A DNA stretch of 64,000 bases from Streptococcus parasanguinis (GTDB taxonomy: Bacteria > Bacillota > Bacilli > Lactobacillales > Streptococcaceae): positions 1 to 64,000 of the forward strand of contig NZ_JACLQU010000008.1 of the NCBI RefSeq assembly GCF_016648855.1, in the 5' to 3' direction. This document shows, piece by piece, positions 23,088-33,655 of the stretch; the first letter of the stretch is position 1; every line of letters begins with the position of its first letter. Made by a program: the position numbers and the translations under genes. A model generated the notes under the pieces. The model saw only the letters and a list, made by a program, of their open reading frames with translations. It did not search any database and was not told the origin of the DNA.

Positions 23088-23895
23088 GTTTAAATTCCTT
23101 GTGTGCCAGCTCCACAACAGCCTCCAGCTGCTCTGAAGTTGGCTTTGTTTTCTCTTCTTTTTTTTCTAGATACATCAAAAATTCGATGTTGCCATGGCCT
23201 CCTTGGATAGGGGAATAATCCACTCCCATTACCGCAAAGCCATGTGTCCCTGCAAATGCAGCGACCTTTTCAAGGACGGCTAAATGAATCTTAGGATCTT
23301 TAATGATCCCATTTTTCCCGATCTGTTCGCGTCCTGCCTCAAACTGAGGTTTCACCAAGGCCACGACTTGTCCATTTTCTGCCAAAATCCGGTGAAGGGC
23401 TGGCAGAATCAAGTCTAAGGAAATAAAGCTGACATCGATACTCGCAAAGCTCGGTGTCGCTTCAAAATCATCTGGCTCGGCATAGCGGAAATTGAACTGT
23501 TCCATCGAGACCACCCGAGGATCATTACGTAATTTCCAGGCCAACTGATTGGTCCCGACATCCACCGAAAAGACCTGGCTGGCTCCATTTTGCAGCATGA
23601 CATCTGTAAAGCCACCTGTAGAAGCTCCGATATCAATCGCAATTTTACCCTCTACAGACAAACCAAATTGGTTCAGGGCTTTTTCTAATTTAAGACCGCC
23701 TCGGCTGACATATTTGAGCTTTTCGCCCTTTAATTTCAACTCGGTCGCTTCATCAATTTTTTCACCCGGTTTATCGAAGCGCTCACCATTGATAACGGCA
23801 ACGACAAGACCTGCCATCACCCCTCTTTTGGCTTGTTCGCGGGTATCAAATAGGCCTTGTTTATAGGCTAATACATCCACTCTTTCCTTAGCCAT
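23077..23895 (-). CDS. tlyA: TlyA family rRNA 2'-O-methyltransferase
   Basis: Protein of 272 residues with an N-terminal S4 RNA-binding domain (about 4-62) and an FtsJ-like methyltransferase domain. The SAM-binding motif is AIDIGASTGGFTDVML (about 86-101). TlyA proteins methylate ribosomal cytidines and were formerly called haemolysins. The start overlaps the ispA end by 8 bp and the stop overlaps the argR start, so translation is coupled across the operon. Confidence 0.94.
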   Translation of the reverse strand: MAKERVDVLAYKQGLFDTREQAKRGVMAGLVVAVINGERFDKPGEKIDEATELKLKGEKLKYVSRGGLKLEKALNQFGLSVEGKIAIDIGASTGGFTDVMLQNGASQVFSVDVGTNQLAWKLRNDPRVVSMEQFNFRYAEPDDFEATPSFASIDVSFISLDLILPALHRILAENGQVVALVKPQFEAGREQIGKNGIIKDPKIHLAVLEKVAAFAGTHGFAVMGVDYSPIQGGHGNIEFLMYLEKKEEKTKPTSEQLEAVVELAHKEFKHEE

Positions 23896-24763
23896 CTATT
23901 CGTAATCCTTCTATTAATTTCTTGATCGCTCGCGGATCAAAGTCGCAAGCAGCTGTAATCTGATCCAACAAGTCCTCGCAAGCGTCTAATTCACTTGTCA
24001 GCAAAGCTTTTGATTCTTCCAATCCCAACAGGGCTGGATAGGTCGATTTTTCAGCTACTAAGTCCTTTTGAGGAGTCTTACCCAAAGCTTCAAAATCAGC
24101 GACCAAATCCAAAATATCATCCCGCACTTGAAAAGCCAGGCCTAATTTTTTCCCGATTTTTTCTAAGAGCTGAGCAATGTCTGCTTGCAACTCTAAAATC
24201 AAACCTGCTGCGATGAAAGGATAGGCAAGGAGGCGTCCTGTCTTATTGGCATGGATGGTCTTCAACTCTGCTAGTGTGAGCTGTTTGTGCTCCCCTTCCA
24301 TATCAAGGACTTGGCCAGCTACCATTCCACGACTACCGGAAGCATCTGACAATTCAAGAATCAAAGAGACCTTGACCGCATCGGGAAGGGCACTCGCAGC
24401 AATCATCCCAAAGGGATCGAGAAAAAGCGCATCCCCTGCTAAAATCGCCAGGTCTTCTCCGAATTTCTTATGATTGGTCAATTGCCCCCGACGGTAATCA
24501 TCATTGTCCATGGCAGGCAGATCATCGTGAATAAGGCTTCCTGTATGGATCATCTCTAAAGCCCCTGCCACTTGAAAGTGAGCCTCCGTTAATTCCAGTC
24601 CAAAGGCCTCTAACAATTCTAGAAGGAGCAAGGGGCGCAGGCGTTTTCCACCTGCCTGGATGGAATAAAGGACCGACTCCACTAAATGGGGGGCAACGGC
24701 TTTCTCCTCATAAAAAGAGCGAACCGCTTGCTCTACTCTATTTCGTTTTTCTTCTTGTCTCAT
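23888..24763 (-). CDS. ispA: Farnesyl (geranyl) diphosphate synthase
   Basis: Polyprenyl synthetase of 291 residues that joins isopentenyl units to C15 (or C10-C20) diphosphate. The first Asp-rich motif is [10 protein letters not shown] (80-89) and the second is DDILD (about 212). GGKRLRP (38-44) binds diphosphate. The insertion within the first Asp motif is typical of the bacterial short-chain type. It overlaps xseB by 4 bp. The product feeds undecaprenyl phosphate synthesis. Confidence 0.95.
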   Translation of the reverse strand: MRQEEKRNRVEQAVRSFYEEKAVAPHLVESVLYSIQAGGKRLRPLLLLELLEAFGLELTEAHFQVAGALEMIHTGSLIHDDLPAMDNDDYRRGQLTNHKKFGEDLAILAGDALFLDPFGMIAASALPDAVKVSLILELSDASGSRGMVAGQVLDMEGEHKQLTLAELKTIHANKTGRLLAYPFIAAGLILELQADIAQLLEKIGKKLGLAFQVRDDILDLVADFEALGKTPQKDLVAEKSTYPALLGLEESKALLTSELDACEDLLDQITAACDFDPRAIKKLIEGLRIDG

Positions 24764-24972
24764 GCTAGATCCGCTTCAGTACCATCTGCTTGCATGACCT
24801 TGACCAAGGTTTTCTCTGCTTGATCCAAGGTATCTTGCAATTCTTTTGACAATTTCATTCCTTTTTGGAATTCTGTAATAGCTTCTTCAAGAGCCACGTC
24901 CCCACTTTCCAATTTTTGGACAATGGCTTCCAAATCTGCTAAGTTTTCTTCAAATTTCTTTTCTTTCGACAT
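24760..24972 (-). CDS. xseB: Exodeoxyribonuclease VII small subunit
   Basis: Small subunit of 70 residues with the family pattern [16 protein letters not shown] followed by [16 protein letters not shown]. It forms a helical hairpin that wraps the XseA coiled coil. It overlaps the end of xseA by 23 bp, so the two subunits are translationally coupled. Confidence 0.96.
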   Translation of the reverse strand: MSKEKKFEENLADLEAIVQKLESGDVALEEAITEFQKGMKLSKELQDTLDQAEKTLVKVMQADGTEADLA

Positions 24973-26290
24973 GTTTTACCTCTACTTCTAACTGGCCATC
25001 TCTCATGATGAGTGACAGCGGGTCCCCTTCTGTTACTTTCGCAACGGAATCTAGAACCTGATCCCCTTCCTTAACCATGGCATAGCCACGCGCAATAATC
25101 CGACTGGTATCGAGCATCAAGAGGGCTTCTGATAAGCCTTGCACCTTGATCTTTTGCTCTTTTAGGACTTGTTCCATTCGGTTGGTTAAGATTCTCTTAT
25201 CTTGGAGCAGGCGGTCTTGGTAGCGCTCGATGCGATGCAAAGGAGACATGGCTTCTAGGCGATGACGCAGACCTTGCAGTTGATTAGCCCCTTGTCCATA
25301 AGCATCCCGCATTCCTTGTTTCAAGCGCAATTGCAACTGGTCAATCTTTTGCATGTAGCCATCATAGAGTCTTTCAGGCTGTCTAAAAATAACCGATTGA
25401 CTTAATTTGGCCAAGCGTTCACGATTATAGGCCAAGCGATTGGACATGGCTGTTGCCATGCGATTTTCCTGCTTTTGCAAATGGGACAAGAGATCCAACT
25501 TCGTTACTGGAGTGGCCAATTCAGCAGCGGCTGTCGGAGTAGCAGCTCGTCGGTCTGCTACAAAATCGGCTAGAGTCGTATCTGTCTCATGTCCAACACT
25601 GGAGATAATCGGAATCCGCGATTCAAAAATGGCTCGCACCACTGCTTCTTCATTAAAGGCCCAGAGGTCTTCAATCGAACCACCCCCACGACCGATAATC
25701 AAGACATCCAAATCATCCCGTTGGTTGGCTCTTTGAATATTAGCAACCACCTCACTAGATGCGCCTTCACCCTGAACCTTGGTCGGGTAGAGCACAATCT
25801 CTACACTAGGAAAGCGTCGGCTCACCGTTGTGATAATATCGCGAATCACGGCCCCACTTTGACTGGTGATGACCCCGATCTTTCTTGGAAATTGTGGCAG
25901 AGCTTGCTTCCACCGGTCCTGAAAGAGCCCTTCTTCAGTCAACTTTTTCTTGAGTTGCTCAAATTGGATGGCCAAGGCCCCTACCCCATCTGGCTCAGCC
26001 TTTTCAATGACAATGGAATAACTCCCACTTGGCTCATAGAGCTGAATGCGACCGATGACATTGATCTTCATGCCTTCTTCTAGCTCAAAACCAAAGCTTC
26101 GATAAACTCCAGCCCAGACCGTTGCCTGAATGACCGCTTTTTCATCTTTTAATGAAAAATACTGGTGGTTGGGACGTTTTCGGAAATTGGAGACCTGCCC
26201 TGTCAGATAAACCCTTTCCAAATAGGGATCCTTATCAAATTTTAATTTCAAATATTTGGTCAAACTTGATACGGATAAATAGTTGGACAT
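24950..26290 (-). CDS. xseA: Exodeoxyribonuclease VII large subunit
   Basis: Catalytic subunit of 446 residues that cuts single-stranded DNA ends. The N-terminal OB fold includes [13 protein letters not shown] and HQYFSLKDE. The catalytic domain has [21 protein letters not shown] and [17 protein letters not shown] long coiled coil follows (about 290-400). The ATG at 26290, behind AGAAAGGAGTTCCT, is the real start, because the upstream in-frame extension would include the promoter. It is the first gene of the operon ending in recN or beyond. Confidence 0.96.
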   Translation of the reverse strand: MSNYLSVSSLTKYLKLKFDKDPYLERVYLTGQVSNFRKRPNHQYFSLKDEKAVIQATVWAGVYRSFGFELEEGMKINVIGRIQLYEPSGSYSIVIEKAEPDGVGALAIQFEQLKKKLTEEGLFQDRWKQALPQFPRKIGVITSQSGAVIRDIITTVSRRFPSVEIVLYPTKVQGEGASSEVVANIQRANQRDDLDVLIIGRGGGSIEDLWAFNEEAVVRAIFESRIPIISSVGHETDTTLADFVADRRAATPTAAAELATPVTKLDLLSHLQKQENRMATAMSNRLAYNRERLAKLSQSVIFRQPERLYDGYMQKIDQLQLRLKQGMRDAYGQGANQLQGLRHRLEAMSPLHRIERYQDRLLQDKRILTNRMEQVLKEQKIKVQGLSEALLMLDTSRIIARGYAMVKEGDQVLDSVAKVTEGDPLSLIMRDGQLEVEVKHVERKEI

Positions 26291-26324
26291 AGGAACTCCT
26301 TTCTGCAGAATATGATCAAGTTTA

Positions 26325-26333
26325 ATTATACCA
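26325..26333 (-). promoter_or_regulatory. Extended -10 promoter of the xseA operon
   Basis: The minus strand reads TTGGTATAAT, an extended -10, 35 bp before the xseA ATG. The -35 region is poor. Confidence 0.6.
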
Positions 26334-26442
26334 AAAAACACCAAAAAAGGCTGGCAGACAAAGCGAAATCATGAATTTCCTTTCTCTACAAGCCTCATTT
26401 TATTCAAGACACTTTCTATTTGTCTGTTTGACACCAGCTTCC

Positions 26443-27327
26443 TTATTTTTCACACTTCTCTAACCGTTCAATAAAAGAGCTTAGAAGCGCTTGGGGTTCC
26501 CCTTCATTTGAATAGGCATAACTAATATAGAAGACTGTTTTTTCCTCTTCAACCAGCGGAATTTTGACAAGATTTGGATATTCTGGAAAGAGAGTCAGAT
26601 CCGTCATGAGACCAATTCCCAAATTTTCTTCGATGAAACTCAAGACCAAGTTGGAATCAGTCAAGACAACAGTAGACTGGGCCAAATCATCAAAGCGAGC
26701 ATTCAAGCGTTTAAAAGCCGTCATGTGGACATGATGCTCATCTAACAGAATGAAGGTCTCCTCTAACACCTCTTTAAAAGAAATTTCCTTGCGATCTGCT
26801 AGTGGATGATCCTTTGAAACAATCACAAAAAATTCTTTTTTATACAAGAGCTGACTGGTCAAATGCGCGTGCGAAATGGGCTCTAAGCTTCCCAACAGAC
26901 TAAAATCTAAATCTCCACGCACCAACAAACGCATCAAATCCCTGGAACCTAGTTGCACCAATTGCGATTGACGAAAAATCTCAAGCTCTTCATCATGCGT
27001 CCCAAATTTTTTCATGATATCGCTGGTGATCAATGGCGGTAGTCCAATGCGCAACAGATTCTTTTTACTTCGTTCAACAGCTTTTTCTGTCTTTTCGATT
27101 TCGATTAAAACTTCTCGCGCGTGATTGGCTAAAACCTTCCCCGGCTGAGTTAGGTGCAAGACACGATTAGAAGACGATTTTTCTACCAACTGGCAAGCAT
27201 AGTGGTCCTCTAAACGCTTGATGGCATAGGTCACGGTCGGTTGACTCACTTGAAAATAATGTGCTACGTCTGTATAAGACTTTAATTTCGACAGTTGATA
27301 AAAATATTCCAAGTCCCGGATATTCAT
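26443..27327 (-). CDS. mleR: LysR-type regulator of malolactic fermentation
   Basis: LysR-family regulator of 294 residues. The N-terminal HTH runs from MNIRDLEYFYQLSKLKSY to about residue 60 (FQVSQPTVTYAIKRLE), with an effector domain from about 90. It is divergent from mleS; MleR in other lactic acid bacteria activates mleSP, probably in response to malate or low pH. A palindrome between the two genes is the likely binding site. Confidence 0.92.
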   Translation of the reverse strand: MNIRDLEYFYQLSKLKSYTDVAHYFQVSQPTVTYAIKRLEDHYACQLVEKSSSNRVLHLTQPGKVLANHAREVLIEIEKTEKAVERSKKNLLRIGLPPLITSDIMKKFGTHDEELEIFRQSQLVQLGSRDLMRLLVRGDLDFSLLGSLEPISHAHLTSQLLYKKEFFVIVSKDHPLADRKEISFKEVLEETFILLDEHHVHMTAFKRLNARFDDLAQSTVVLTDSNLVLSFIEENLGIGLMTDLTLFPEYPNLVKIPLVEEEKTVFYISYAYSNEGEPQALLSSFIERLEKCEK

Positions 27328-27383
27328 CTCTATCCCTCTATTTCTACAATTTCCATTTCCTTCATTCTAACACAAAAGCCTTA

Positions 27384-27404
27384 CTTATAAAAATTTTTTA
27401 TAAG
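27384..27404. promoter_or_regulatory. Candidate MleR operator
   Basis: CTTATAAAAAT and its mirror TTTTTATAAG form a 21-bp palindrome perfect except at its centre. It ends 11 bp upstream of the mleS -35, the usual place for a LysR-type activator. Confidence 0.6.
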
Positions 27405-27415
27405 GATAAGGGAAG

Positions 27416-27445
27416 TTGACTATAAGAAATACAGAAGACTATAAT
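27416..27445 (+). promoter_or_regulatory. Promoter of mleSP
   Basis: TTGACT (27416-27421), 18 bp spacer and TATAAT (27440-27445), 54 bp before the mleS ATG. Confidence 0.75.
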
Positions 27446-27499
27446 GGCTTGCGTGAGAAAAAATCTTACAGATAAATTATTTATGAGGAGTATTTCGCA

Positions 27500-29122
27500 A
27501 TGAAATCACATGAAATTTTAAACAATCCTTTCTTAAATAAAGGAACTGCTTTCACAATGGAAGAACGTAAAGAACTTGGCCTGATCGGTCTTCTTCCTCC
27601 ATATGTTCAAACCATCGAAGAACAAGCTGAACAAGCTTACCAACATTTCTTGCGCAAACCATCAGACCTTGAAAAACGTCTTTTCTTGATGGAAATTTTC
27701 AATACAAACCGTACTCTTTTCTACTACCTCTTTAACCAACACATCGTTGAGTTCAACCCAATCGTCTATGATCCAGTGATCGCAGACACCATTGAACAAT
27801 ATTCTGAACTCTTTGTAGACCCACAATATGCCGCTTACCTTGATATTAACCACCCAGAAAATATCGAAGAAACATTGAAAAATGCGGCTGGCGATCGCGA
27901 TATCCGCTTGATCGTTGCAACTGACGCAGAAGGAATTCTTGGTATCGGTGACTGGGGTGTCCAAGGGGTCGACATCTCTGTCGGAAAATTGATGGTCTAC
28001 ACTGCTGCAGCCGGAATTGATCCAGCTTGCGTTATGCCTCTTGTCATCGATGCTGGTACCAACCGTGAAGAATTGTTGAATAATCCAATGTATCTCGGAA
28101 ACCGTCATGAACGTGTCCGTGGTGAAAAATACGATGCCTTTATCGATCAATTTGTTCAAACAGCTGGAAAACTTTTCCCTAAATTGTACCTTCACTGGGA
28201 AGACTTCGGTCGTTCAAATGCGGCTGATATCTTGAACCGTTACAAGAAAGAAATCCCAACTTTCAACGATGATATTCAAGGAACTGGGATCGTTGTCTTG
28301 GGTGGTATCTTTGGAGCGATGGATATCACTGGTGAAAAATTAACAGACCAAGTTTACCTTTGCTATGGTGGTGGTTCTGCTGGTGCTGGTATCGCAGACC
28401 GTGTTCACGCTGAAATGGTTGCCGAAGGACTTTCTCCAGAAGAAGCTTACAAACGTTTCTTCATGATCGATAAACAAGGTCTTTTGTTTGACGATATGGA
28501 AGATTTGACGCCAGCTCAAAAACCATTTGCTAAAAAACGTGCTGACTTCGAAGGTAAAGGCGATATGACCAATCTTCTTGAAGTGATCAAAACAGTGAAA
28601 CCAACGATCTTGGTCGGAACTTCTACAAACCCAGGTGCCTTCACTAAAGAAGTGGTTGAAGCCATGTGTGAAAACACTGAACGCCCAGTGATCTTCCCAA
28701 TTTCTAACCCAACCAAGAAATTGGAAGCAACAGCCCAACAAGTCATTGAATGGTCAGACGGTAAAGCCTTTGTCGCTACCGGTGTCCCTTCAGGAACCAT
28801 CAGCTACAAAGGTGTGGACTACGAAATCGGTCAAGCCAATAACGCTTTGATCTACCCAGGGCTTGGTCTTGGTATGTTGGCCTCTGAAGCCAAATTGTTG
28901 ACAGATGAAATGATCGGGGCAGCTGCTCACTCATTGTCAGGCATCGTCAATCCAGGTCAACCAGGTGCTCCAGTCCTTCCACCATTCCAATATGTAGCTG
29001 ACGTGTCTATCAAGGTAGCAGAAGCTGTTGCCAAGAAAGCTCAAGAACAAGGGCTTGCACAAGCTAAAGAAACAGATATGGCCAAAGCTGTACGTGACCT
29101 TAAATGGTATCCTAAATACTAA
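27500..29122 (+). CDS. mleS: Malolactic enzyme
   Basis: NAD- and Mn-dependent enzyme of 540 residues that decarboxylates L-malate to L-lactate. It is of malic-enzyme fold, and the length fits MleS. Visible motifs include the malate site [15 protein letters not shown] (about 255-269), the glycine-rich [14 protein letters not shown] (about 287-300) and [11 protein letters not shown]. The downstream malate transporter and the divergent MleR favour malolactic over malic enzyme. The start follows ATGAGGAGTATTTCGCA. The reaction consumes a proton and helps acid tolerance. Confidence 0.96.
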   Translation: MKSHEILNNPFLNKGTAFTMEERKELGLIGLLPPYVQTIEEQAEQAYQHFLRKPSDLEKRLFLMEIFNTNRTLFYYLFNQHIVEFNPIVYDPVIADTIEQYSELFVDPQYAAYLDINHPENIEETLKNAAGDRDIRLIVATDAEGILGIGDWGVQGVDISVGKLMVYTAAAGIDPACVMPLVIDAGTNREELLNNPMYLGNRHERVRGEKYDAFIDQFVQTAGKLFPKLYLHWEDFGRSNAADILNRYKKEIPTFNDDIQGTGIVVLGGIFGAMDITGEKLTDQVYLCYGGGSAGAGIADRVHAEMVAEGLSPEEAYKRFFMIDKQGLLFDDMEDLTPAQKPFAKKRADFEGKGDMTNLLEVIKTVKPTILVGTSTNPGAFTKEVVEAMCENTERPVIFPISNPTKKLEATAQQVIEWSDGKAFVATGVPSGTISYKGVDYEIGQANNALIYPGLGLGMLASEAKLLTDEMIGAAAHSLSGIVNPGQPGAPVLPPFQYVADVSIKVAEAVAKKAQEQGLAQAKETDMAKAVRDLKWYPKY

Positions 29123-29143
29123 TAAGGAGCTGACTGAACAACC

Positions 29144-30418
29144 ATGAAAAAATTGAATGAAATCAAAATTTCCGGTGTCAGTCTTCCTCTATATGCATTC
29201 ATCGTCATCGTTCTTTCGGTGACGATTGCTATGGGGAAACTCCCACTCAATATGCTTGGACTAACCCTCCTTTTGGTCGTCATGGGGCATCTTCTCTACT
29301 TTATCGGTGAGAAACTGCCAATTATGAATTCTTACCTAGGTGGAGGATCCGTCTTCACCTTACTAGGAGCTACTCTTCTAGCGACCTTCCATGTTATTCC
29401 AGCAAATATTATCACAGCCACCAAGGGCTTTTTGGGAGATTCCTTTGGCTTTCTGGATTTTTATATCGCAGCCTTGATTTGTGGGGCTATTCTAGGGATG
29501 AATCGCAATCTTTTGGTAAAAGCTTCCGCTCGCTTTATTCCTGTTTCCTTGGTCACCATGGTCATTGGTGCTCTCTCTGTTGGGATCGTTGGAAGCCTTT
29601 TGGGACAAGGATTTGGACATTCGATTCTCTATGTTTCCTTTCCACAAATGGTCGGAGGAATGGGAGCTGGAATCCTGCCTCTTTCAAAGATCTACGCTGC
29701 TAATCTCCATGGAAGCCAAGCAGCCATCTTCTCTCAATTGGCACCCGCTACCACACTTGGTAATATCCTTGCCATCATTGGAGCTGTTTTGATCGTCAAA
29801 ATCTTTGCAGACAGTCCTTACAATGGTCACGGTGTCTTGATTCCCGTCAATAAAGATGAATTGAAGAAAGAAAAACTCACACTTGATCCGACCCAAATCG
29901 GAGTTGGAATGATGTTTGCCTTTAGTATTTTTCTTCTCGGGGTCATCTGCAATGCCTTTGTTCCAAAAATCCACAGTTATGCCTTCATGATTATCATCGT
30001 CTTTATCCTGAAAGCTTTCAATGCTGTCCCAAAACCTTTGGAAAACTGTGTGGTCATGTTCAACCAAGTCATTATGACCAACCTCACCCATGCAGTCCTA
30101 GCTGGGATCGGTCTTTCCTTGATTGACCTTTCAACTCTAGCTAAGGCGATGACCTGGCAATTCATTCTCCTAAGCTTGACCTCTGTGGTAGCTATGGGGC
30201 TTGCATCTGCTGTGATCGGAAAACTGGTTGGATTGTATCCAGTCGAGACTGCTATCGGATCTGGTATGATCAATAACTCGATGGGAGGAACCGGAAATAT
30301 CGCTGTTCTCTCCGCATCTGATCGTATGGAAATGATCGCCTTCGCCCAAATGGCCAACCGACTGAGCGGGGCTATCATCCTCATTCTCGGAGGGCTCCTC
30401 GCTTCTGTCCTCTCCTAA
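29144..30418 (+). CDS. mleP: Malate/lactate antiporter (2-hydroxycarboxylate transporter family)
   Basis: Membrane transporter of 424 residues with about eleven helices and two glycine-rich re-entrant loops (GGMGAGILPLSKIYA at about 170 and NNSMGGTGNIAVL at about 376), the hallmark of the CitS/MleP family. It exchanges malate for lactate, which with MleS generates proton-motive force. It follows mleS by 21 bp with ribosome binding site AATAAGGAGCTGACT. Confidence 0.94.
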   Translation: MKKLNEIKISGVSLPLYAFIVIVLSVTIAMGKLPLNMLGLTLLLVVMGHLLYFIGEKLPIMNSYLGGGSVFTLLGATLLATFHVIPANIITATKGFLGDSFGFLDFYIAALICGAILGMNRNLLVKASARFIPVSLVTMVIGALSVGIVGSLLGQGFGHSILYVSFPQMVGGMGAGILPLSKIYAANLHGSQAAIFSQLAPATTLGNILAIIGAVLIVKIFADSPYNGHGVLIPVNKDELKKEKLTLDPTQIGVGMMFAFSIFLLGVICNAFVPKIHSYAFMIIIVFILKAFNAVPKPLENCVVMFNQVIMTNLTHAVLAGIGLSLIDLSTLAKAMTWQFILLSLTSVVAMGLASAVIGKLVGLYPVETAIGSGMINNSMGGTGNIAVLSASDRMEMIAFAQMANRLSGAIILILGGLLASVLS

Positions 30419-30420
30419 AG

Positions 30421-30456
30421 AATAAAAAGACAAGTCACAAGACTTGTCTTTTTATT
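30421..30456. terminator. Bidirectional terminator between mleP and scrB
   Basis: AATAAAAAGACAAGTC, loop ACAA, GACTTGTCTTTTTATT: a perfect 16-bp stem with A/T tails, serving both convergent operons. Confidence 0.9.
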
Positions 30457-30477
30457 CTTTAGGAGGCTATTGATTTC

Positions 30478-31932
30478 CTATTTTTGATAGGTTTTCACGA
30501 CCCAATCGATCCCTTCATCTGCCGTGAGAGTATAGACGGGATTCTCAGTCGTTTCATAAAAGGTCATCGAGAGAGTTTTACCATCCACGAATACTTCGAT
30601 TGAGTTGGTATCGCGAATGATCGAAAAATGATGATCCTTTTCAGCATCCAACTGAATCCATCTCGATTGAAATGCTGGATTTTCTTTTCCAGAAATGGGG
30701 TGCCCAAATTGGTCTCGACTTAAGCTAAAGCGTTTTTGAGAGGCGTCATAAACCAATTGCAAGACACTATCAGGATCAGTTTCATCGCCATAACCTAAGA
30801 TAAAGGAGCAACCCGGTTTGGCATCTAGTTCAAACAAGGTTTGTTTCCCTCTCGCTGGGATCGTGATCTGATTGCCCTGAACAATGGTTTCTGACGCATG
30901 CTCTACAAGAAAGTGTTCTTTCACTGACTCAGGTAACTCCTGAACCAATCGTCCGTCTTTCAGAGACAATTTTCTTGGAAGAGTCATACTACCTGCCCAC
31001 CCATGAGCTAAATCATGACTGGGGATAGACCGGTGCCACATTTGCATCCAGGCAACCATGTATCGTTCGCCATTTGGTCCTTGACAAGTTTGAGGGGCAT
31101 AGAAATCCAAACCACCATCCAATTCATCATAGGAATCGACACGAAAGTGCCCCGTTTCCCAATTCATGTCACCGATAAAGGCAACCGTCGAATTTAAGTT
31201 CCAGTATTTTTCTTGCTGCCTTTCCATTTCAATGGGTGACAGGATCAAGACCCATTTGCCATCTAAAGGGAAGAAATCGGGACACTCCCACATAATCCCT
31301 TGCCCTTTTTCACCTTCTAAAAGAACTGATGTAAAGTCCCAATCTACTAGATTACTTGATGCAAATAGGAGAATTTGACCTCTATCATCTGGCGTCTTAG
31401 AAGCAACGACAGCGTAATAGCTTCCTTGGTATTCAAAAATTTTAGGATCACGAAAATCTGCAATATCTGCGATCCCCTCAATATGTTGAGCATGGATCAC
31501 TGGATTAGTAGGCAACTTTTCAAAGGTAATGCCATCTGACGAAACCGCAAGACATTGAGTCTCTTCTCGCTTTTCCTCATCGTCTACATGACCAGTATAA
31601 AGCAAATAGAGCTTGTCATCTTTCACAATAGCACTACCCGAGAAACAACCATCCTTATCATAGCTTTCACTTGGTGCTAAAGCTACTGGCAGTTCTTCCC
31701 AATGGAGAAGATCTTTTGATTTGGCATGCCCCCAATGCATGGGACCCCAAACACTATCATAGGGATAGAATTGGTAGAACAAATGGTATTCCCCACGGAA
31801 ATAAACAAAGCCATTTGGATCGTTCATCCAGCCGATTGGAGGTAACAAATGAAATGCTCCTCGATATTGCTGGTTAACCTTCTTCCTGTTTTCATCGATA
31901 TACTGATTTGCTTTCCGAATGCTTTCCTTCAT
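30478..31932 (-). CDS. scrB: Glycoside hydrolase family 32, probable sucrose-6-phosphate hydrolase
   Basis: Cytoplasmic GH32 enzyme of 484 residues without signal peptide. The nucleophile is Asp38 in GWMNDPNGF, the transition-state Asp lies in ADFRDPKIF (about 162) and the acid/base Glu in WECPDFF (about 220). A beta-sandwich domain follows from about 335. It should cleave sucrose-6-phosphate or a related fructoside. Unusually, no sucrose PTS gene or ScrR regulator is nearby; it follows nnrD by 8 bp in an operon with folD. A free-sucrose or fructo-oligosaccharide substrate is possible. Confidence 0.88.
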   Translation of the reverse strand: MKESIRKANQYIDENRKKVNQQYRGAFHLLPPIGWMNDPNGFVYFRGEYHLFYQFYPYDSVWGPMHWGHAKSKDLLHWEELPVALAPSESYDKDGCFSGSAIVKDDKLYLLYTGHVDDEEKREETQCLAVSSDGITFEKLPTNPVIHAQHIEGIADIADFRDPKIFEYQGSYYAVVASKTPDDRGQILLFASSNLVDWDFTSVLLEGEKGQGIMWECPDFFPLDGKWVLILSPIEMERQQEKYWNLNSTVAFIGDMNWETGHFRVDSYDELDGGLDFYAPQTCQGPNGERYMVAWMQMWHRSIPSHDLAHGWAGSMTLPRKLSLKDGRLVQELPESVKEHFLVEHASETIVQGNQITIPARGKQTLFELDAKPGCSFILGYGDETDPDSVLQLVYDASQKRFSLSRDQFGHPISGKENPAFQSRWIQLDAEKDHHFSIIRDTNSIEVFVDGKTLSMTFYETTENPVYTLTADEGIDWVVKTYQK

Positions 31933-31940
31933 TTTTTTAC

Positions 31941-32816
31941 CTACTCCCTATTTTCAGTGCTAGTAACCTGATCTTGGTCACTCCATTTCTTCATCCATTT
32001 TGGGATTTCTTGACTAATGGTCGTGGGTAGAACCACATAAGCTTCTTTACTCAAGTCTTCTGCAATGGCTGAATGAAGGTAGGTCGCAACCACCACGCGC
32101 TCATAGAGACTGACCTGTGGAAATTGACCCGCAAACCCTGCGATCATCCCTGCCAAGGTATCCCCCATTCCACCTGTGGCTTGATAGGGACCACCAACAT
32201 CTAGCTGATAGCCCTCTTCTTGCCCACTTGTCCAAATGCGGGTATGAGGCCCTTTTTCTACAATGACAGTCCCTTGAGGAAAGTTCTGTACTGCTCTTCG
32301 ACTCTTGTCTTCAGTCTGGCTTGCTAGATCAAGTCCTGACAGTTTTTCCCATTCTTTTTGATGAGGGGTAAAGACCAACTGAGCCTCTGGCAGGTCAAAC
32401 TGAGAGGCTGCAAAAAGACTAATAGCTCCGCCATCTAAGATCAAGACCTGCTGGCTAGAGACTTGTTCAAAAATCATGTGCAAGATTGCATGGTTTTCTC
32501 TTGCTTCCTTTAAGCCTGGACCGACAAGAATCACGCTGGCTTTTTGGAGCTGCTCACAAAGGAGTTCGTGATCTGCCAAATCAAAGCCCATGGCTTCAGG
32601 AAGATGGCTATGAAGGGCTGTCAGATTATCAGGATCTGTTGCGACAGTAACCAGCCCCGCACCACTATGAACCGCAGCAAGCGCCGCCATAATGATGGCT
32701 CCCCCATAGGGGTAAGTCCCTCCAATCAAGAGCAGGCGACCAAAATCCCCTTTATAAGAATTCGCCTTTCGCTTTGCAATGACACGCTGGATCTCTTCTT
32801 TTTGAACTGTTCTCAT
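31941..32816 (-). CDS. nnrD: ADP/ATP-dependent NAD(P)H-hydrate dehydratase
   Basis: Repair enzyme of 291 residues (YjeF C-terminal/carbohydrate-kinase fold) that dehydrates damaged NAD(P)HX. The motif GGMGDTLAGMIAGF (about 214-227) is the catalytic signature, and GDFGRLLLIGGTYPYGGA (24-41) the nucleotide site. The NnrE epimerase domain is absent, as usual when it is encoded separately. The gap to the upstream HAD gene is 52 bp. Confidence 0.92.
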   Translation of the reverse strand: MRTVQKEEIQRVIAKRKANSYKGDFGRLLLIGGTYPYGGAIIMAALAAVHSGAGLVTVATDPDNLTALHSHLPEAMGFDLADHELLCEQLQKASVILVGPGLKEARENHAILHMIFEQVSSQQVLILDGGAISLFAASQFDLPEAQLVFTPHQKEWEKLSGLDLASQTEDKSRRAVQNFPQGTVIVEKGPHTRIWTSGQEEGYQLDVGGPYQATGGMGDTLAGMIAGFAGQFPQVSLYERVVVATYLHSAIAEDLSKEAYVVLPTTISQEIPKWMKKWSDQDQVTSTENRE

Positions 32817-32868
32817 ACCTTCCTCATTTCTAGCGAAAAACGAGAAGCCACGACTCCCCCTCCTTCTT

Positions 32869-33651
32869 TTATTTTCCTCTGAATTCTGCGAAGACTTGCA
32901 AGATCTTAGCAGCCACAGCTTGTGGTTGATTTTGTTTGGCTACCAATTGATCATCCGCATAAGGCCGAAGGGCTGGAAAATCACCAATTTGAACTGCATA
33001 AAGAGCTTTTTCAAAGAGCTCGATATCATTTTGATCATTGCCAAAAGCCACGAAATTCTCTCCACAGAGTTCTTCTACGGTTGTCGCTTTATGCGTGTCT
33101 GCTGGATTGAGATAGATGCATTTTTCATGCGCATGATAGCGGATATGGGCCTTGTCTGTCTTTTCGATCCGCTCGATGATCTCATCCACGAGCTCCTCAT
33201 GGCCACCCATATAGATCACGACCTTAATCGGATCTGTCAGCTCCTCTAATGAACGATACTGGGCTTTCTTGAGGGGTTCTACATTAGCAACAAAAGGAAT
33301 CTTTTCCAAAATCTGTCCGCTGTAATCAAAGGTATCATCCACAAAAAATGGTAGATTGTAATGGCGGCAAAAGCCAAGGACTTCCCGATACACATCCTTG
33401 TCCAATTGTTCCTCATATACCAATTGCCCCTGGCTATAGGCCAATCCACCATTTAAGCCTATCACGAGTTGCTGACTCAATGGGTCCCCTAAAAGGCCCA
33501 AGCAGTCCCGGTAAGAACGTGCAGAAGCAAAGGCGACTTCATGGCCAAATTCTTCTGCTCTCAATAAGACCTGTTTGATTTCATCATCGATTGTGACACC
33601 ATCGAATGACAGGGTTCCATCTAAATCAAATACAAACTTCATCTTGTTCAC
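32869..33651 (-). CDS. Cof-type HAD-superfamily hydrolase
   Basis: Predicted phosphatase of 260 residues. Motif I is FDLDGTLSFDG with nucleophile Asp9. The C2-type cap occupies about 80-180, and the late GNDQNDIELF (about 208-217) is the Mg-binding motif IV. Likely substrates are sugar phosphates or flavin intermediates. It starts 4 bp after the folD stop codon in the same operon. Confidence 0.9.
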   Translation of the reverse strand: MNKMKFVFDLDGTLSFDGVTIDDEIKQVLLRAEEFGHEVAFASARSYRDCLGLLGDPLSQQLVIGLNGGLAYSQGQLVYEEQLDKDVYREVLGFCRHYNLPFFVDDTFDYSGQILEKIPFVANVEPLKKAQYRSLEELTDPIKVVIYMGGHEELVDEIIERIEKTDKAHIRYHAHEKCIYLNPADTHKATTVEELCGENFVAFGNDQNDIELFEKALYAVQIGDFPALRPYADDQLVAKQNQPQAVAAKILQVFAEFRGK

Positions 33652-33655
33652 ACTT

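Noticed and set aside
23897-23904. Minus-strand TACGAATA just before the tlyA ATG.
   Set aside because: It lies within the ispA coding end, and transcription from it would start inside tlyA. No sensible leader results.
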